The notes: generated by a model not told the origin, from the letters alone. A stretch of 64,000 nucleotides of DNA from Helianthus annuus (GCF_002127325.2 NC_035437.2:172301378-172365377); one strand, 5' to 3'; counted from the stretch's first letter, positions 46,428-58,037 are shown. Made by a program: numbers and translations.

Positions 46428-48524
46428 ATGGGTAGGATTCCATGTTGTGAAAAGGAGAGTGTGAAGAAGGGTCAATGGACCCCTGAGGAAGATCATAAGT
46501 TATCTTCTTATATAGCTCAACATGGGACTCGAAATTGGCGGTTGATTCCTAAGAATGCAGGACTCCAAAGATGTGGGAAGAGTTGTCGGTTAAGGTGGAC
46601 TAACTACCTGCGACCGGATCTAAAACATGGGCAGTTCTCGGATGCTGAGGAACAAATCATTGTCAGGCTACATTCCGTCTTAGGAAATAGGTATGTACAG
46701 ATTATAAAACCTATGAATGATGTTTGCATATCATTGTCATGGGCCTGGTGCATGTGCATACTTAGGAAATTACTAATGTAAAAAAGGGGTTCTAAACAAG
46801 TAAGTCACAATTTTTGTTTAAGGTAACACACGTTTATGTTTGCATTTTATAAAGGAGAAATCACAAAAAGTATTCACTTTCTAGGGTTTGTTACATATAG
46901 AGTAATTACATCTATCATAGTCAATTTTTAACTGGTCCTATGATTGAAAGAAAGTCTAATACATAAGGAAAAGTAGATACAAGACAACAAAAGTAGGTAT
47001 AGAGATGTGAATGTTATATATAATACACACTACTAGAAAATTGTCAAATTGGCGATAACGATATCCACAGCAAATCTGTCAGAAAATGGCGCGAAAGTTT
47101 AGGGTTTTGTCGGAAAATTGTGAGAAAGTTTAGGGTTTTTTGTTTGTCGAAAAATTATCGCAAATGTTGAGTTGTGGAAAATATGTTAGAAAGTTTTATG
47201 GGAAAAAAACAAGTTCCTAGTAAGATTAAAAAAAAATTAACTTTCAAAAAATAAAAGTTACCATGGACAATGTGTTATTTACCGGATAAAAGAGACATTT
47301 TCTAGTATGAAAAGTAAAGATTAAATGCTAATGTGGGGCTAGTTCGTTTGATAGAGACTTCAGCCTTTTAGTGAGAGGGTTCAATCCCAAGCAAGGTGAT
47401 AATTTGGTGTAGTTAGTAGTGGTTAAGAGATGTGTATCATTAGCCATTAAAAAAAGTAAGATCAAATTCATAAAAGTAATCTCAAACCTTCACGTAAACA
47501 AACCCAATGCTTGGCTAATTAATTATGCTTGCATATCATAGCAAAAATATGAATGTGTATAACCTGAAAAGAGAAAAAGGCTTTCTAGCTTAAAGAAAAT
47601 AAGAGCAAATTATATCAAACTACTTACCCCTTTTTTATGATTAATAACTAAGAAAGCATAATTTTTTAGAATAAAATTATGTATCCCATAAATTATTAAT
47701 TATAAATTTATCGTAATTTTTAATAGTTGTAACAATTTTATTCTAGGCTCAATGAGCCAATCTAAGTGATGGCACTGATATAATGAAAGCACAGGTGGTC
47801 AGTCATCGCGGCGCAATTGCCAGGACGGACAGATAACGATGTCAAGAATCACTGGAACACGAAACTGAAAAAGAAGCTATCGGGCATGGGGATAGATCCG
47901 GTGACACATAAGCCATACTCGCACCTCATGGCGGAGATAGCCACCACTCTAGCCCCGCCACAGGTGGCTAACTTAGCCGAAGCAACTCTCGGTTGCTTGA
48001 AAGATGAAATGCTACATCTCCTCACCAAGAAACACATAGATATTCAGTTCCAATCACCGGTTGTGCAGGTGCATCCTGCACAACCGATGATTAACAACAA
48101 CGGCACCACATCACCTTCTTATCACATGACTTCAAAACACGAAGTTAATGATGATGATACCATTGAAAAGATCAAGATTGGATTATCGAGGGCGATTATA
48201 CAAGATCAAGATCATGCAAATACACCATCAAACAAACTTTGGGACATGAGTCATGGAGCAACATCTGAAAATTTCCCTGGATTTCATTATGCTTTACCAT
48301 CTTTTGGTCATGAAGGAGAGGGGTCTCCATGGAGTCAAAGCATGTGCACTGGAAGCACGTGCACAGCAGGTGATCAACAAGGTCAGTTTCATCAAAAAAT
48401 GGTGGATGAAAATGGTGATGAGTCTGAAGGTGAGAAGGATGCAAGAAATGTTTCAAGTATGTTTAGCCAGGATTGTGATTTGTGGGATTTACCATCCAAT
48501 GATCTCATGAATCCTTTGGTATAA
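46428..48524 (+). CDS. MYB80: R2R3-MYB transcription factor, MYB80 type
   Basis: Two exons, 46428-46690 and 47795-48524, joined at LGNR|W by GT-AG (aatag|gtatgt ... cacag|gtggtc), give 330 aa. R2 is residues about 10-62 ([13 protein letters not shown] ... [26 protein letters not shown]) and R3 about 63-115 ([51 protein letters not shown]). The following [19 protein letters not shown]...[25 protein letters not shown] block and the C-terminal [14 protein letters not shown] are specific to MYB80 (formerly MYB103), a nuclear regulator of tapetum function and pollen development. Only one intron is present. The first canonical R2R3 intron, inside R2, is missing. The intron carries a CACTA fragment and a SINE-like sequence. 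Confidence 0.94.
47028..47309. mobile_element. Non-autonomous CACTA element in the MYB80 intron
   Basis: It opens cactactagaaaat and closes attttctagtatg, the inverted CACTA terminus. Inside are sub-repeats of gcgaaagtttagggtttt. The 3-bp flanks (aca, aaa) do not match well. Confidence 0.65.
47335..47460 (+). mobile_element. tRNA-like SINE fragment in the MYB80 intron
   Basis: ggctagttcgtttgatagag could be an A-box region and gagggttcaatccc a B-box. The segment ends in an A-rich tail (attaaaaaaag). No cloverleaf is evident, so it is not a tRNA gene. Confidence 0.45.
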
Positions 48525-49231
48525 ATATATAAGAGATGCATGGTTAACATAAAATAGAATGTCCAAGATTTAATAAATGTAATGATGTTCATTAAACAAG
48601 AATGTCATCTTATACCACATGTATGGTGCAAAAAAATTAATCATTTAAGCATCCCGAATAAGGGAGTGTCTGAAAATGATTATTGGAATGGTTTATCTAC
48701 GTATTGTGTTTTGATATATGATGTTTTGGAGAGTGCTCACGATTAAATAGATACTAGGTTAATTAGATTCCCGTGTATTTCACGAGCTGAATCATGAAAA
48801 GAATACGATAAATAAATATCATATATAAAATTTTAAATTTTAAAGGTCAGAGTTAGTTAGCAGATGACTTTGTAAAAGAAAATGTCAATCGTTCATTACC
48901 GATTTAAATAAAATGTAAGAAATGTTTTTTTTTTTTGTTTTATTATGTTGATATTAATCAAATATTAAATAATGGAACATAAATTTATTATGATATTGAA
49001 CTATAAGAAATAATTTAGTTGTCTAAAATAATGGGCTAGAATGGTTTAGGTGAGAAAATATAAACGGATTATCTAAAATAATGGGCTAGAATGGTTTAGG
49101 TGAGAAAATATAAATGTAGGGGCTCTAGAATTAGACCATGTGTCCCCTTGGAATTTTTTTTGATTAAGTAGTGTAAAAATATAAATATAAATAGTGGCGA
49201 AATTTGAGATTTTTGACTGGGGGGGGGGGGG
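48525..49231. other. 3' flank of MYB80, Helitron end and a tandem duplication
   Basis: On the minus strand a hairpin (ctcgtgaaatacacgggaa) precedes CTAG at 48754-48757, an apparent Helitron 3' end whose body would extend rightwards. At about 49021-49124 a 52-55 bp block (ctaaaataatgggctagaatgg ...) is duplicated in tandem. A G-run ends the stretch. Confidence 0.45.
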
Positions 49232-50603
49232 TATAACAACCCTCGAGAAACACCCCTAAATGCTTTTAAATACGCTCCGTGTGTGAGAAACGAACCCGAA
49301 TAACATTAAGATTAATAAAAATCAAAGAAAACAAGAAAAGCCCTTCGCTCGCGGGCCGCGACAGACGAAGGCAACTCCTTCGCGGGGCGCGAGGCCCCAT
49401 TACTTGCGGATCACCTGTGCTGCCACGTATCCTGACACTTGTTGAACCTACGCAATGACTCAGCAACCCTATCGCCGCCTTTAGGGCTCTAGTGGGCCGC
49501 GAGAGATGAAGAGAAGGCTGTCGCGGGGCGCGACCTGCCCCAGATCAGGCTATAAAAGGGGCCGATATCAGCATTTCAAATCGTTCAAAATTTCTAAAAT
49601 CTCTCTCAATTTCTATGAGCGAAGCTCTGCCTCTTTGTAAGTATTATAACCCTATTTATTACCCTACACGATCGATCTAGGGCTCCGTAACGAATGTCAA
49701 GGCTCTGCTTGACTCAGTCGTTGGAGTTCTGTCTCGTGTTACACCCGATTGATTTAGGACTCCGTAATGCATGTCAAGGCTTTGCCTGACTCAGTCATTG
49801 GAGTTCTATCTCGAGTTGCACGGTTAATGTGATTTGGGTTATCTTACTAACACATGTGCATTGTTTAAATTTAATAAATAATAACGAGGAGAAGCAACAG
49901 GAAGCTATAATATTATCGGAAAGCCGGTAGAGATACCTAAGTCTATAAATGTGAGTACATTCTTTTTTTATAAACACTTTTTGTGAGTCAAATTGTTTTA
50001 CCAAAAACCTCAAATGTTTTCAAATACAATTACAGTGATCAAGTCTTTGTAATTCTACAATTGTTGCCAGTATTATGGGTTTTGTATACAGTACTTGATA
50101 ACCCTCACAATTGGGCACGGGTATCCAATGTGTGATATGACCATAGTCACAGATCCGTCGAGTGACACGTACTGAACGAGTAATTGTGTAGATATAAACT
50201 GTAATGTGTAACAACTGATGTTTTACAAACTGGGATGCACTCACCAGTATTTCATGCTGATAAAACCTTTTTAAAACGCGTTTTAGGTAACTTAGTGTGA
50301 AGCCAATAGAAGCCAGCTGGAGAGCATTGAAGGCTTAGAAAAGTGGCTATAAAAGTTACCTAAATAAAAAGGAGACTTGTTTTCAATAATTAGGGTTTAT
50401 CCCTATAAATGTATTATCAGTAAAACTTGAGTTTTATCCCATTTATCTATTTTAAACATTTTGGTGTTTAACTCTGATAAAAATATTTCCTAAATACGGT
50501 CCTGATGAAAATTCTCGCTGCCAAATTAATAAAAATCGATACCATCTGACTGGTTCGCGGCTCCCGCTCCCAGGGTGGGGTCGGCCAGTCGGGGGCTGTG
50601 ACA
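49232..50603 (+). mobile_element. Solo LTR (copy A)
   Basis: About 1.37 kb from tataacaaccctcgag to ggggctgtgaca, flanked by G-runs that could hide a 5-bp duplication. The last 400 bp (ccagtatttcatgctgataaa, gtggctat, gggtttatccc, ctgataaaaatattt, gggctgtgaca) match the reverse complement of 61446-61850. It contains paired cgcggggcgcga GC blocks and no coding region. Confidence 0.65.
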
Positions 50604-51287
50604 GGGGGGTCGAAAACGTATATACCAAAAATTTTCTATACGGAAACTACATATCCCCCCTACTATGCTGCGCCCCAGAATATAAATAATAGATAATAGA
50701 TTTTATATACGTGTGTGTGTGCCGTATGGAGTTGCATTAACATAAATAAAACAGTTTTGATAATTTTTGCACAAAATTTATTTATATGGTTAAATTTTTT
50801 TTTAATTTAAATTAGCATTTTTATTTTATTCCAATCATCAGGGCAAATTACATAAGGATAGCAGGTAGACGATCAACAAACTGTACCGGAATACCCTTCT
50901 AGTTAACATAATAAAGGGATGAAGTTAACCCAATGAACTAAAATGACAATGTTTGAAACTATTTAGACTAAAATAACAACGTTTCAAACTTTTTGACTAA
51001 ACTAACAAAATGACCAAAATACTAGTACTAAAATGGCATCAACTAAAAAAATTAGTAAAATGCACCAACCAAATAGAATCCGAACGTTGGGATCTGGAGA
51101 AAAATTCGACCGTTGAGACATCAAGCGTTTTGACTTTTTACACATTTAAATATCTCACACAACCCACTTCAAAAATCATACAAATCTCAGCTCTTTCATC
51201 ACCGAATCCAACAATTCTCATACATTTCATTTCCTCTTTACTCATTCAACCCATTTGCATTTTCATTTTATCAATTTCACTCGAATA
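50604..51287. other. Upstream region of the membrane-protein gene
   Basis: AT-rich with no ORF of note. The last 100 bp are C/T-rich and may be a 5' UTR. Confidence 0.4.
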
Positions 51288-51908
51288 ATGGCAGAAATCA
51301 AAAACACCCATCATCACATTATCGAAATCTTAACCGACCTTCAAGACCACCCATTAATGGAGATCTCAGAATCCCCTGGTCACCTTCTTCTCTTAAAACT
51401 CTGGCAGCGCGAAGAACATCTATTCGGGTCTCGAATCACACGCAAAGAAACCCGAATCGACACTCTCCGAAGCGAAATCTTTAACCTATGTTTATATTTC
51501 TTCACATTTCATGTCTTCTTCTTCACCATTTTGTCCACATCATCGGTTACCAACGATACGGGCTCTTGTAAAAAATGGTGGATACCGATGGTTTTGAATT
51601 TATCGGTTTCTGTTATGATGGTTTTTTTGGTTCATATGAAGCTTTGCAGGTACTGGAAAGTGTGTGGAGAGTTGCAGCGAGAGCGAATGGATAATCGGGC
51701 TTTGACGAGATGTGTGCAGGAGTTGAGGATGAAGGGGGTGAGCTTTGATTTGTCGAAGGAGCCTGCGATTGGGAACAGGATGAAGAGTTCGAGTGTGGAG
51801 ATTAAATGGAAGCCGTTGACTTGGTGTAAAAATTATTTGGTTACTTTGTGTTTTGTTGGTGTTATGGGTTTGGCTGTTCCTGTTTGCAGATTTATGGCTT
51901 GTGTTTAG
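51288..51908 (+). CDS. Predicted three-pass membrane protein, function unknown
   Basis: This single-exon gene encodes 206 aa. I start it at the ATG at 51288 (MAEIKNTHHHI) rather than an upstream in-frame ATG at 51255, because the former has a good plant context (aataATGGC). A soluble N-terminus of about 60 residues contains LLLLKLWQREEHLFGSRITRKETRIDTLRSEIF, a likely amphipathic or coiled helix. Hydrophobic segments follow at about 66-84, 98-116 and 183-203, separated by a charged, Arg-rich loop (RYWKVCGELQRERMDNRALTRCVQEL). It resembles a plant-specific family of small uncharacterised transmembrane proteins. I do not recognise a function. The stop codon is the seed of the adjacent tandem repeat. 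Confidence 0.82.
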   Translation: MAEIKNTHHHIIEILTDLQDHPLMEISESPGHLLLLKLWQREEHLFGSRITRKETRIDTLRSEIFNLCLYFFTFHVFFFTILSTSSVTNDTGSCKKWWIPMVLNLSVSVMMVFLVHMKLCRYWKVCGELQRERMDNRALTRCVQELRMKGVSFDLSKEPAIGNRMKSSSVEIKWKPLTWCKNYLVTLCFVGVMGLAVPVCRFMACV

Positions 51909-52440
51909 GTTTTTATAAAGCGGGCGGGTCGGGTCAAAATGAGTTTGGGTGAAAATGGGCTTTGAGCAAAATGAGTTTGTGTTAAAACGGGTTGCTTTAA
52001 AAGTATCAAAACGGCTTGTGTTTAGATTTTTACAAAGTTGGTTGAGAATTTTTTTGGGCAAAACGGGCGGGTCGGGTCAAAATGAGTTTGGGTGAAAATG
52101 GGCTTTGAGCAAAATGAGTTTGTGCTAAAACGGGTTGCTTTAAAAGTATCAAAACGGCTTGTGTTTAGATTTTTACAAAGTTGGTTGAGATTTTTTTTTT
52201 TTTTGGCAAAAGGGGCGGGTCGGGTCAAAATGAGTTTGGGTGGAATGGGTTTTGAGCAAAATGAGTTTGTGTTAAAACGGGTTGCTTTAAAAGTATCGAA
52301 ACGGCTTGTGTTTAGATTTTTACAAAGTTGGTTGAGATTTTTTTGGGGGGCAAAACGGGCGGGTCGGGTCAAAATGAGTTTGGGTGGAATGGGTTTTGAG
52401 GTAAATGAGTTTGTGATAAAACGGGTCGCTTTAAAAAAAG
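51899..52440 (+). repeat. Tandem array starting at the 3' end of the membrane-protein gene
   Basis: Four imperfect units of about 115-150 bp begin near 51899, 52017, 52158 and 52308. Each carries ggcttgtgtttag followed by a t-rich spacer, gcgggtcgggtcaaaatgag and gggttgctttaaaagtatc. Two shorter partial units follow to about 52640. ggcttgtgtttag includes the last codons and stop of the upstream gene. Long ORFs through the array are by-products. Confidence 0.88.
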
Positions 52441-52640
52441 TATCAATTTTGGTTCGCGTCGAAAGGTGCATTTAAAAAAAAGTACTGATTTCGTTGGAAT
52501 GGGTTTTGAGCTAAATGAGTTTGTGATAAAACAGGTCGCTTTAAAAAAGTATCAATTTTGGTTCGGGTTGAAAGGTGCATTTTAAAAAAAAAGTACTGAT
52601 TTGGTTTTAAATGAGTTGGTTTAAGTAAAAAAAAAAGTAT

Positions 52641-53410
52641 GGTAAATGTCACCTTTGCCGAAGAGTGGAGGTGTCGGCGGAGCCAGCTGGCGGCAGGTGG
52701 GTGCCCACAGTGGTGGTATTGTATTTGACGACAACGGTGAAGGTGGCGACGAGGAAGTGTTGGCGGCAGCAGAGGTGGCGATGGTGGTGCTCGGCGGAGG
52801 TATTTAAAATTTGATTAAGGTTTTCTTTTTAAAAAAATTCTTGTTATTAACTTGGGTTTTTGTAATTGTTTGTAGTTCAGCCAAAACAGAAGTTTGTTTG
52901 AAGAATTCTTCTAGTGGGGGATGAAGCCTTCTGGTCCGATTAAATGCCCGATTAATGTTTATTTCGGCCTTGTTCGATATCTCCCAAGACGGACAGAGAC
53001 AAGAAGTTTATGTAATAACTGTCTTGTAAGCCAATATTTTCAACAATGGTTGAAGTTCACAAATGAAATCCCAAATGTGAATCACTGAAACAGTGTCATT
53101 CACAAACACACAATTTTAGTATACAAATTCGAAAAGAGAATCGTCGACTATGTTAATGACCGAATATGTAGTGCTGCAATATTGAAGTTATGCATTGGAT
53201 TTGTTTTTTTCCACGGCTCGATAGATAATTTGATAAGCCAATGATTTTTTTCCGTGTTACAGAATACGGTTAACCAACATGTTAACTAATTGGTTACAAT
53301 AAATTGGATCGGATTTTATAGTTTTTCTTCTGCAGTACCTCGACGTGACATGAGCATGAAAGAGGGTTCAAGAGTCAGTTTTCTTTTTTATAAGGGCTAA
53401 AATCACTTAG
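52641..53410. other. Intergenic DNA
   Basis: A short GGC/GGT-rich segment (about 52650-52800) is followed by AT-rich sequence. No gene is supported. Confidence 0.4.
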
Positions 53411-54205
53411 GTAGTGTTTGGTATGCAGGAATGAGAGGTAGAATAGAATGGATGATTACGGGGGAATGAAGAAAAGAGTGTTTGGTTGGTCAATGGAATG
53501 GAATCACTCATTCCAAAACGCATTCCATTCCCTCAAAACCATTCCTTCCAACCCCCATGTTTTTTTCCATTCCATCCCCTCTTGTACCATTCATCAACAA
53601 CACCACAACCCACCACCATCGCCACAACCTACCACCACCCACCACCGACGCCATCGCCGCCACCCGCCGCCACCTCACCCCGATAGCCACCGTCACCACC
53701 GCCACCGTTATCATCCACAGTCGCGACCAACTGCCGCCGCCCACCGCCATCGTCGCTGCCACCACCGCCACCACCAACCGCCTCCGCCCATCACCATCGG
53801 CAACCGCCACCACCACCGCCACCACCAACCGCCGCCACCACCCACCGCCACCTCTGTAGCCACCCACCACCAACGGCCACCTTACCGCCACCACCGTTCG
53901 TCATCACCGCCGCACAGGCACCCGCCGCCACCACCACCACCCATCGCCGCAACCGACACCCACCACCGCCACCTATAACCACCCACAATCACTACCACCG
54001 ACCACCACAACCACTCACCGCTAATTTTATTACTCCGTTTTTCTTGCCTACCGAACAATACACAATAATAATTCATTCCATTCACACATGGTAACCAAAC
54101 AAGACATGGAATGGTAATGATCCATTGCATTCCCTCGTCCATTCCATTCCTTTTTTCATTCCATTCCTTTGTTCATTCCATTACCCCATACCAAACAGAC
54201 CCTTA
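53411..54205. mobile_element. Non-autonomous element with a CCA/CCG-rich core
   Basis: Ends ggtagtgtttggtatg and cataccaaacagaccc are inverted. Arms repeat ggaatggaatg on one side and cattccattcc on the other. The core (about 53590-54020) is a degenerate (CCACCG)n tract that opens His/Pro-rich frames in every phase. The target duplication is not clear. Confidence 0.65.
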
Positions 54206-54648
54206 TTTTGGCTTTTTTACCCATATTGTAGGGTGGATCTCGAAAGATATGAAAGATCTCCCTCCAAGCCGTACATACGACTTTCATCGAATACGGCTTT
54301 CCGCAGAATTCTATATTATGAGATCGAGTATGGAATTTTGTTTACTCACTTTAAATTGAGTATCTGTTTCCCTCCTTTTCCTGCTAGGATTGGAAATCCT
54401 GTATTTTGAGTACTCGTTTATATTTGAGTTAGTTAATGTAAATTCCTAAAATCCATAAAGTAATTTAGTTACAAAATATCATAAGAATGTATCTTGAGTG
54501 AATCAAACCATATTTTTCATGGCAAATAAGGAAGATAACAAAATAAATTACAAGAACCAGGGTTTATAAGTTAAAAAACAAACTACAAAGAAACAAAAGA
54601 AAATACACTCATGATAACATTGAGTCTTCAACCCATATGGTTGTTTCT
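54206..54648. other. Intergenic DNA and 3' flank of the CML21-like gene
   Basis: No gene is seen. The right part should hold the 3' UTR of the minus-strand gene ending at 54649. Confidence 0.4.
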
Positions 54649-54805
54649 CTAGTCTTCTTCGTCATCCTCGATTCCGACCCACCTAGTAAAAGCAAACAGA
54701 AACTCTTTGAAGTTCACCGTTCCGTTTTTATCCCAGTCCATCTCTTCTGCAATTCAAAACAAACCAAGTTCACCAAACTTTCGTCGTGGATTATGTGTAA
54801 GTGTA

Positions 54806-54844
<39 letters not shown>

Positions 54845-56329
54845 GGAGGGAGACCAAATCTTTTTATGGCAATTTGGCCCTCAGATTGCTTAGTTTCCTC
54901 AATTGCACGAATCATTTCGTTCTTGCTGACATGACCATCTTTGTTACTGTCTAAGAACACAAACGACTCGACCAATGTTTCAAAAGTTGCCTCCAAATCC
55001 GGGATTCCCATGCGCGATTTCTATTGGTGTCAAGAACACACAACATTATTCGACAACACACAAAACAATGTAAATTTCTCGTCTACGTTCATCTAAATCA
55101 TGCAAGATTATGAAAAAGACGAAAGTAAGGGGTGTTTGGCATTGTGTTTTGAAAGTGATTATGCGATAACAAACGAGATAATCAAATTTATTTTCACTAT
55201 ACGCAACGCTACTTTCAAAACACAATCCCAAATAGGGGTGTGAATTTCTGACACAACCCGAAAACACAACACGAACCTAACACGAAATTCGCGGGTTTAG
55301 GTCTAAACGGGTTCGGGTCAGTTTCGGGTTGAACCCGCGAACCCGTTTAGGTTAACGGGTCGGGTTCGGGTCAACCTGGTCGGGTTGGCGGGTTGACCCA
55401 TTTAACACACTTATATTATATTATATTTTAAAAAAAAAAGGGTAATGCGCGGTACCCCTGACCGCGGAGGGGATAAATTTTAATTTTTTTGCAATATGTT
55501 TTATGTCATAAATTAAATGGGGTATGTTTTTATTCCATAATTATAACTTAAAAAGAGAAATTAATATAAGATTTTATAATTTAAATATAATTGTGTTATA
55601 TACATTTGTTAATTAAATTTTAATTTTAATATAGTTATTTCAGAAAAAAGATAAAAATAAAAAAATTCGGGTTGAACGGGTCGTGTTCGGGTCAACCCAC
55701 AAAATTTCGGGTCGTGTTCGGGTTCATATGAATGATACGATTTTCGGGTTCGGGTCGGGTAAAATTTTCGGGTTCGGGTCGGGTTGAACCTGCCAACCCG
55801 CGAACCCGACCCGTTTAGCACCCAAACACCACTTTAGCTGACTATAACAAGTAATTGGTGGATACAGATTGGGTGTCATGATGATCTTCCTTCAAAAGAT
55901 AGACAAGACAAAGCAGAACAATGAACTCATTGAAGCTTATTCCCATATCATCGTTCAAGTCACACGTCTTGAAAATCTCATTAATTTCTTCGTTCGTGAA
56001 CTTCACTTGCAGCTTCTCAAAGCAGTGTTTCAGCTCTTTTAGATCAATCGCACCGCTTTTATCCTCATCTACCGAACAAGAAACAAGTAATCATCATATA
56101 TATATACTCTCATTCTCAAGCACTAGGTATTGAACTATTGGATATTAATGATTGTTACGGTGTTCATACCGAATTGTTCAAATATAACCTTGCATTTTCT
56201 CAAATTCTCGTCAATTTTTGGGAACTTTAAGATTATCCTGTTAATCGACTTGATCGAAGTTCCTTTCGATTCTCGTTGTATTATTGCTTCGAGTATTTGA
56301 GCTTCAAGCTTGGCTGACCGATCGCCCAT
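54649..56329 (-). CDS. CML21: CML21-like four-EF-hand calcium-binding protein
   Basis: Four coding exons on the minus strand, 56329-56170, 56068-55866, 55020-54855 and 54746-54649, join in frame to 208 aa. EF-hand loops: DEDKSGAIDLKE (54-65), DLNDDMGISLNE (90-101), DSNKDGHVSKNE (145-156) and DWDKNGTVNFKE (180-191). All keep acidic residues at positions 1 and 12. The leader GTSIKSINRIILKFPKIDENLRKCKVIFEQF and the FIVLLCLVYLLK segment match the calmodulin-like CML21 group, and the length is close to that family's 210-230 aa. It probably senses cytosolic calcium, with the target unknown. An upstream non-coding exon at about 58252-58440 splices (TTCCG|GTGAGT) to an acceptor before 56354, so translation starts 25 bp into exon 2. 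Confidence 0.92.
54804..54852. repeat. Compound (GT)n(GA)n microsatellite in intron 3
   Basis: About 12 GT then 11 GA units on the plus strand occupy nearly half of the 108-bp intron 54747-54854 and abut the 5' splice site of the minus-strand gene. Confidence 0.9.
55130..55831. mobile_element. Two abutting hAT-like MITEs in intron 2 of the CML21-like gene
   Basis: The first (about 55130-55236) has inverted arms ggtgtttggcattgtgttttg and caaaacacaatcccaaat. The second (about 55236-55831) is filled with cgggttcgggtcaaccc motifs on both strands and ends agcacccaaacacc. Target duplications were not resolved. Confidence 0.5.
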
Positions 56330-56510
56330 GATCGAAATTTCAAGATGCTGAACCCTGATCATTTCAGGTATAATAATATATTAAAAAAAAAAAAAAAAAA
56401 CTCTGAAGAACTTAGAGCAATAAATTACCAACTGTTAGGCGGAAATGCAGAGTATAAACAGTCAGCAGTTAGTCAAGTTACTACAGTTAGTTTGTTATTT
56501 TCTGTCATAA

Positions 56511-56879
56511 GACCACCCGTAGTCGCCGTTATCCGGCGTTTTCTCCCCCCAAACACGCCCGAAAACGCCAAACCCCCCACCCCTGCCGGCGTGTTTCGGC
56601 GTTTTTTTGCAAAAAAATCCTCTCCGCGTGTTTTGAATCACGCTTTGAACATTTTGAGTTGGCCAATAACATTTAATCTTCCTTTTTTAGTCCAATAGCT
56701 TTTTTTGTTGGTTTTTTTATTTTTATTAAATTCTTTACACCCTCTTAACATAATGCCCACATCCCCACTACAACCATTTTAGAAAAACGCCCAATAATGC
56801 CCCTTGCTGACTGGACTGCCACATGGCAGAAAACGCCCAAGGGTGGGGGCATTATTCACCCAAACCCCTACACATGGTC
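56511..56879. mobile_element. PIF/Harbinger MITE in the 5'-UTR intron
   Basis: TAA duplications (56508-56510, 56880-56882) flank gaccacccgtag and cacatggtc. The aatgccccttgctgactgg block is shared with the larger element at 19651-20625. Confidence 0.82.
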
Positions 56880-56938
56880 TAACAGTTTAAAGGCTCCTAT
56901 TCATTATATCTTTTATTCAATCTATTGTCGTCTATTGG

Positions 56939-56992
56939 CTGAACGATCGGCCATGGTCAGACAATCAAAATGCTGAAGCCTGATCATTACAA
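56939..56992 (-). pseudogene. Decayed duplicate of the CML21 first coding exon edge
   Basis: The minus strand repeats the acceptor region and start: atgatcaggcttcagcat, then ATG GCC GAT CGT TCA GCC, matching the real MGDRSA start at 56329. The frame then reads NRRQ and a stop. It lies in the 5'-UTR intron upstream of the true exon. Confidence 0.7.
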
Positions 56993-57044
56993 GTTATAAG
57001 AAAGAAATACTAAAAATCTTAAAGCAATAAATTACTAGACAAAA

Positions 57045-57300
57045 GATCAAATACAAAGTATCTTATCGTACAAAACGTACGAATGAAGTGGAAAAGTAAA
57101 AAAAACACGGTGGCATTTTCGTAATTATTTTACTCGTAGGGTAATTATCAAAATTACTCTACAAATGATCTTGTAGGGTAATTTTGATCTTGTAGGGTAA
57201 TTACGAGTCAAATAATTACGAAAATGCCACCGCGTTTTTTACTTTTCCATGCCATTCGTACGTTTTGTATGATAAGATACTTTGTACCTGATCTTTACTC
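57045..57300. mobile_element. Foldback MITE in the 5'-UTR intron
   Basis: Long arms (gatcaaatacaaagtatctt ... ggtggcattttcgtaatta) are inverted about a centre near 57170. It is MULE-like in form. The target duplication is unclear. Confidence 0.6.
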
Positions 57301-57550
57301 TAAATTTCTAACTGTGAGAAGTAAATGACTGAATGCATATTAGACTACATAAAGTTAGTTAGTTAGTTAGTTAGTATTCAATCTCTTGATTTAATTTTAC
57401 AGTGGCACAATATCTTGTTTAACGACGTGATACGAATGTATTTGGATACAAAAGTCAAGATCTAATCTAATGATAAACGTTACAGTATTATTTCAAATTA
57501 TTAAAAAATAGTGAATCAGAGCAATAAATTACTAACTGCGAGGAGTAACT

Positions 57551-57914
57551 CATAGTTGTTAATAGCGGCTATAGCGACCGCTATAGCGCGCTATGTAGCC
57601 ATGCGACCAAGTGTCGCTATATGGGTCTTAGCGATCAATAGCGAAATTAGCGACAGTTAGGTTTTTTTTTTTTTTTTTTTTGATGTTAATATCAATTAGA
57701 TATAGCTATAAAATAGCTGGATTTATAGGTTTTTGTTAAATATACATGTCAAATAGCATATATACAAGGGTATTTTGATGTAATATACATATAAAAATTT
57801 TCAAAATTCTTTTTCTAGTGTAATCGCTATTTAGAAAATAGCTGTAGCTATTTGTCGCTATTCGCTACGTAGCCTATAGGTGCCTTGTCGCTATTCGCTA
57901 TCGACAACTATGGT
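57551..57914. mobile_element. hAT-like MITE in the 5'-UTR intron
   Basis: Ends catagttgttaatagcgg and cgctatcgacaactatg are inverted. The flanks gagtaact (57543-57550) and cagtaact (57915-57922) match at 7 of 8 bases. The interior repeats tagcgcgctat and gtcgctat motifs. Confidence 0.68.
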
Positions 57915-58037
57915 CAGTAACTAACTAATACAGTCAGCAGTTAGTTAGGTTAATACATTTAGTTTGTTATTTTCAGTTGTATAGGCTCATATATTCATTA
58001 TATATTCAATCTATTGAGATCATATTGCACTCGCACA

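Noticed and set aside
52022..52652. ORFs of 127 and 149 aa with repeated motifs such as MGFEQNEFVLKRVALKVSKR
   Set aside because: They are read through the tandem array downstream of the membrane-protein gene. The repeat explains both the length and the internal periodicity.
53448..53978. Several long overlapping His/Pro-rich or Gly/Val-rich ORFs on both strands
   Set aside because: They are translations of a (CCACCG)n-type tract inside a bounded transposon. All frames are open because of the repeat, not because of coding constraint.
55300..55830. cgggttcgggt-rich DNA suggestive of telomere-like sequence
   Set aside because: The motif is not the plant TTTAGGG repeat and occurs on both strands within an intronic hAT-like element.
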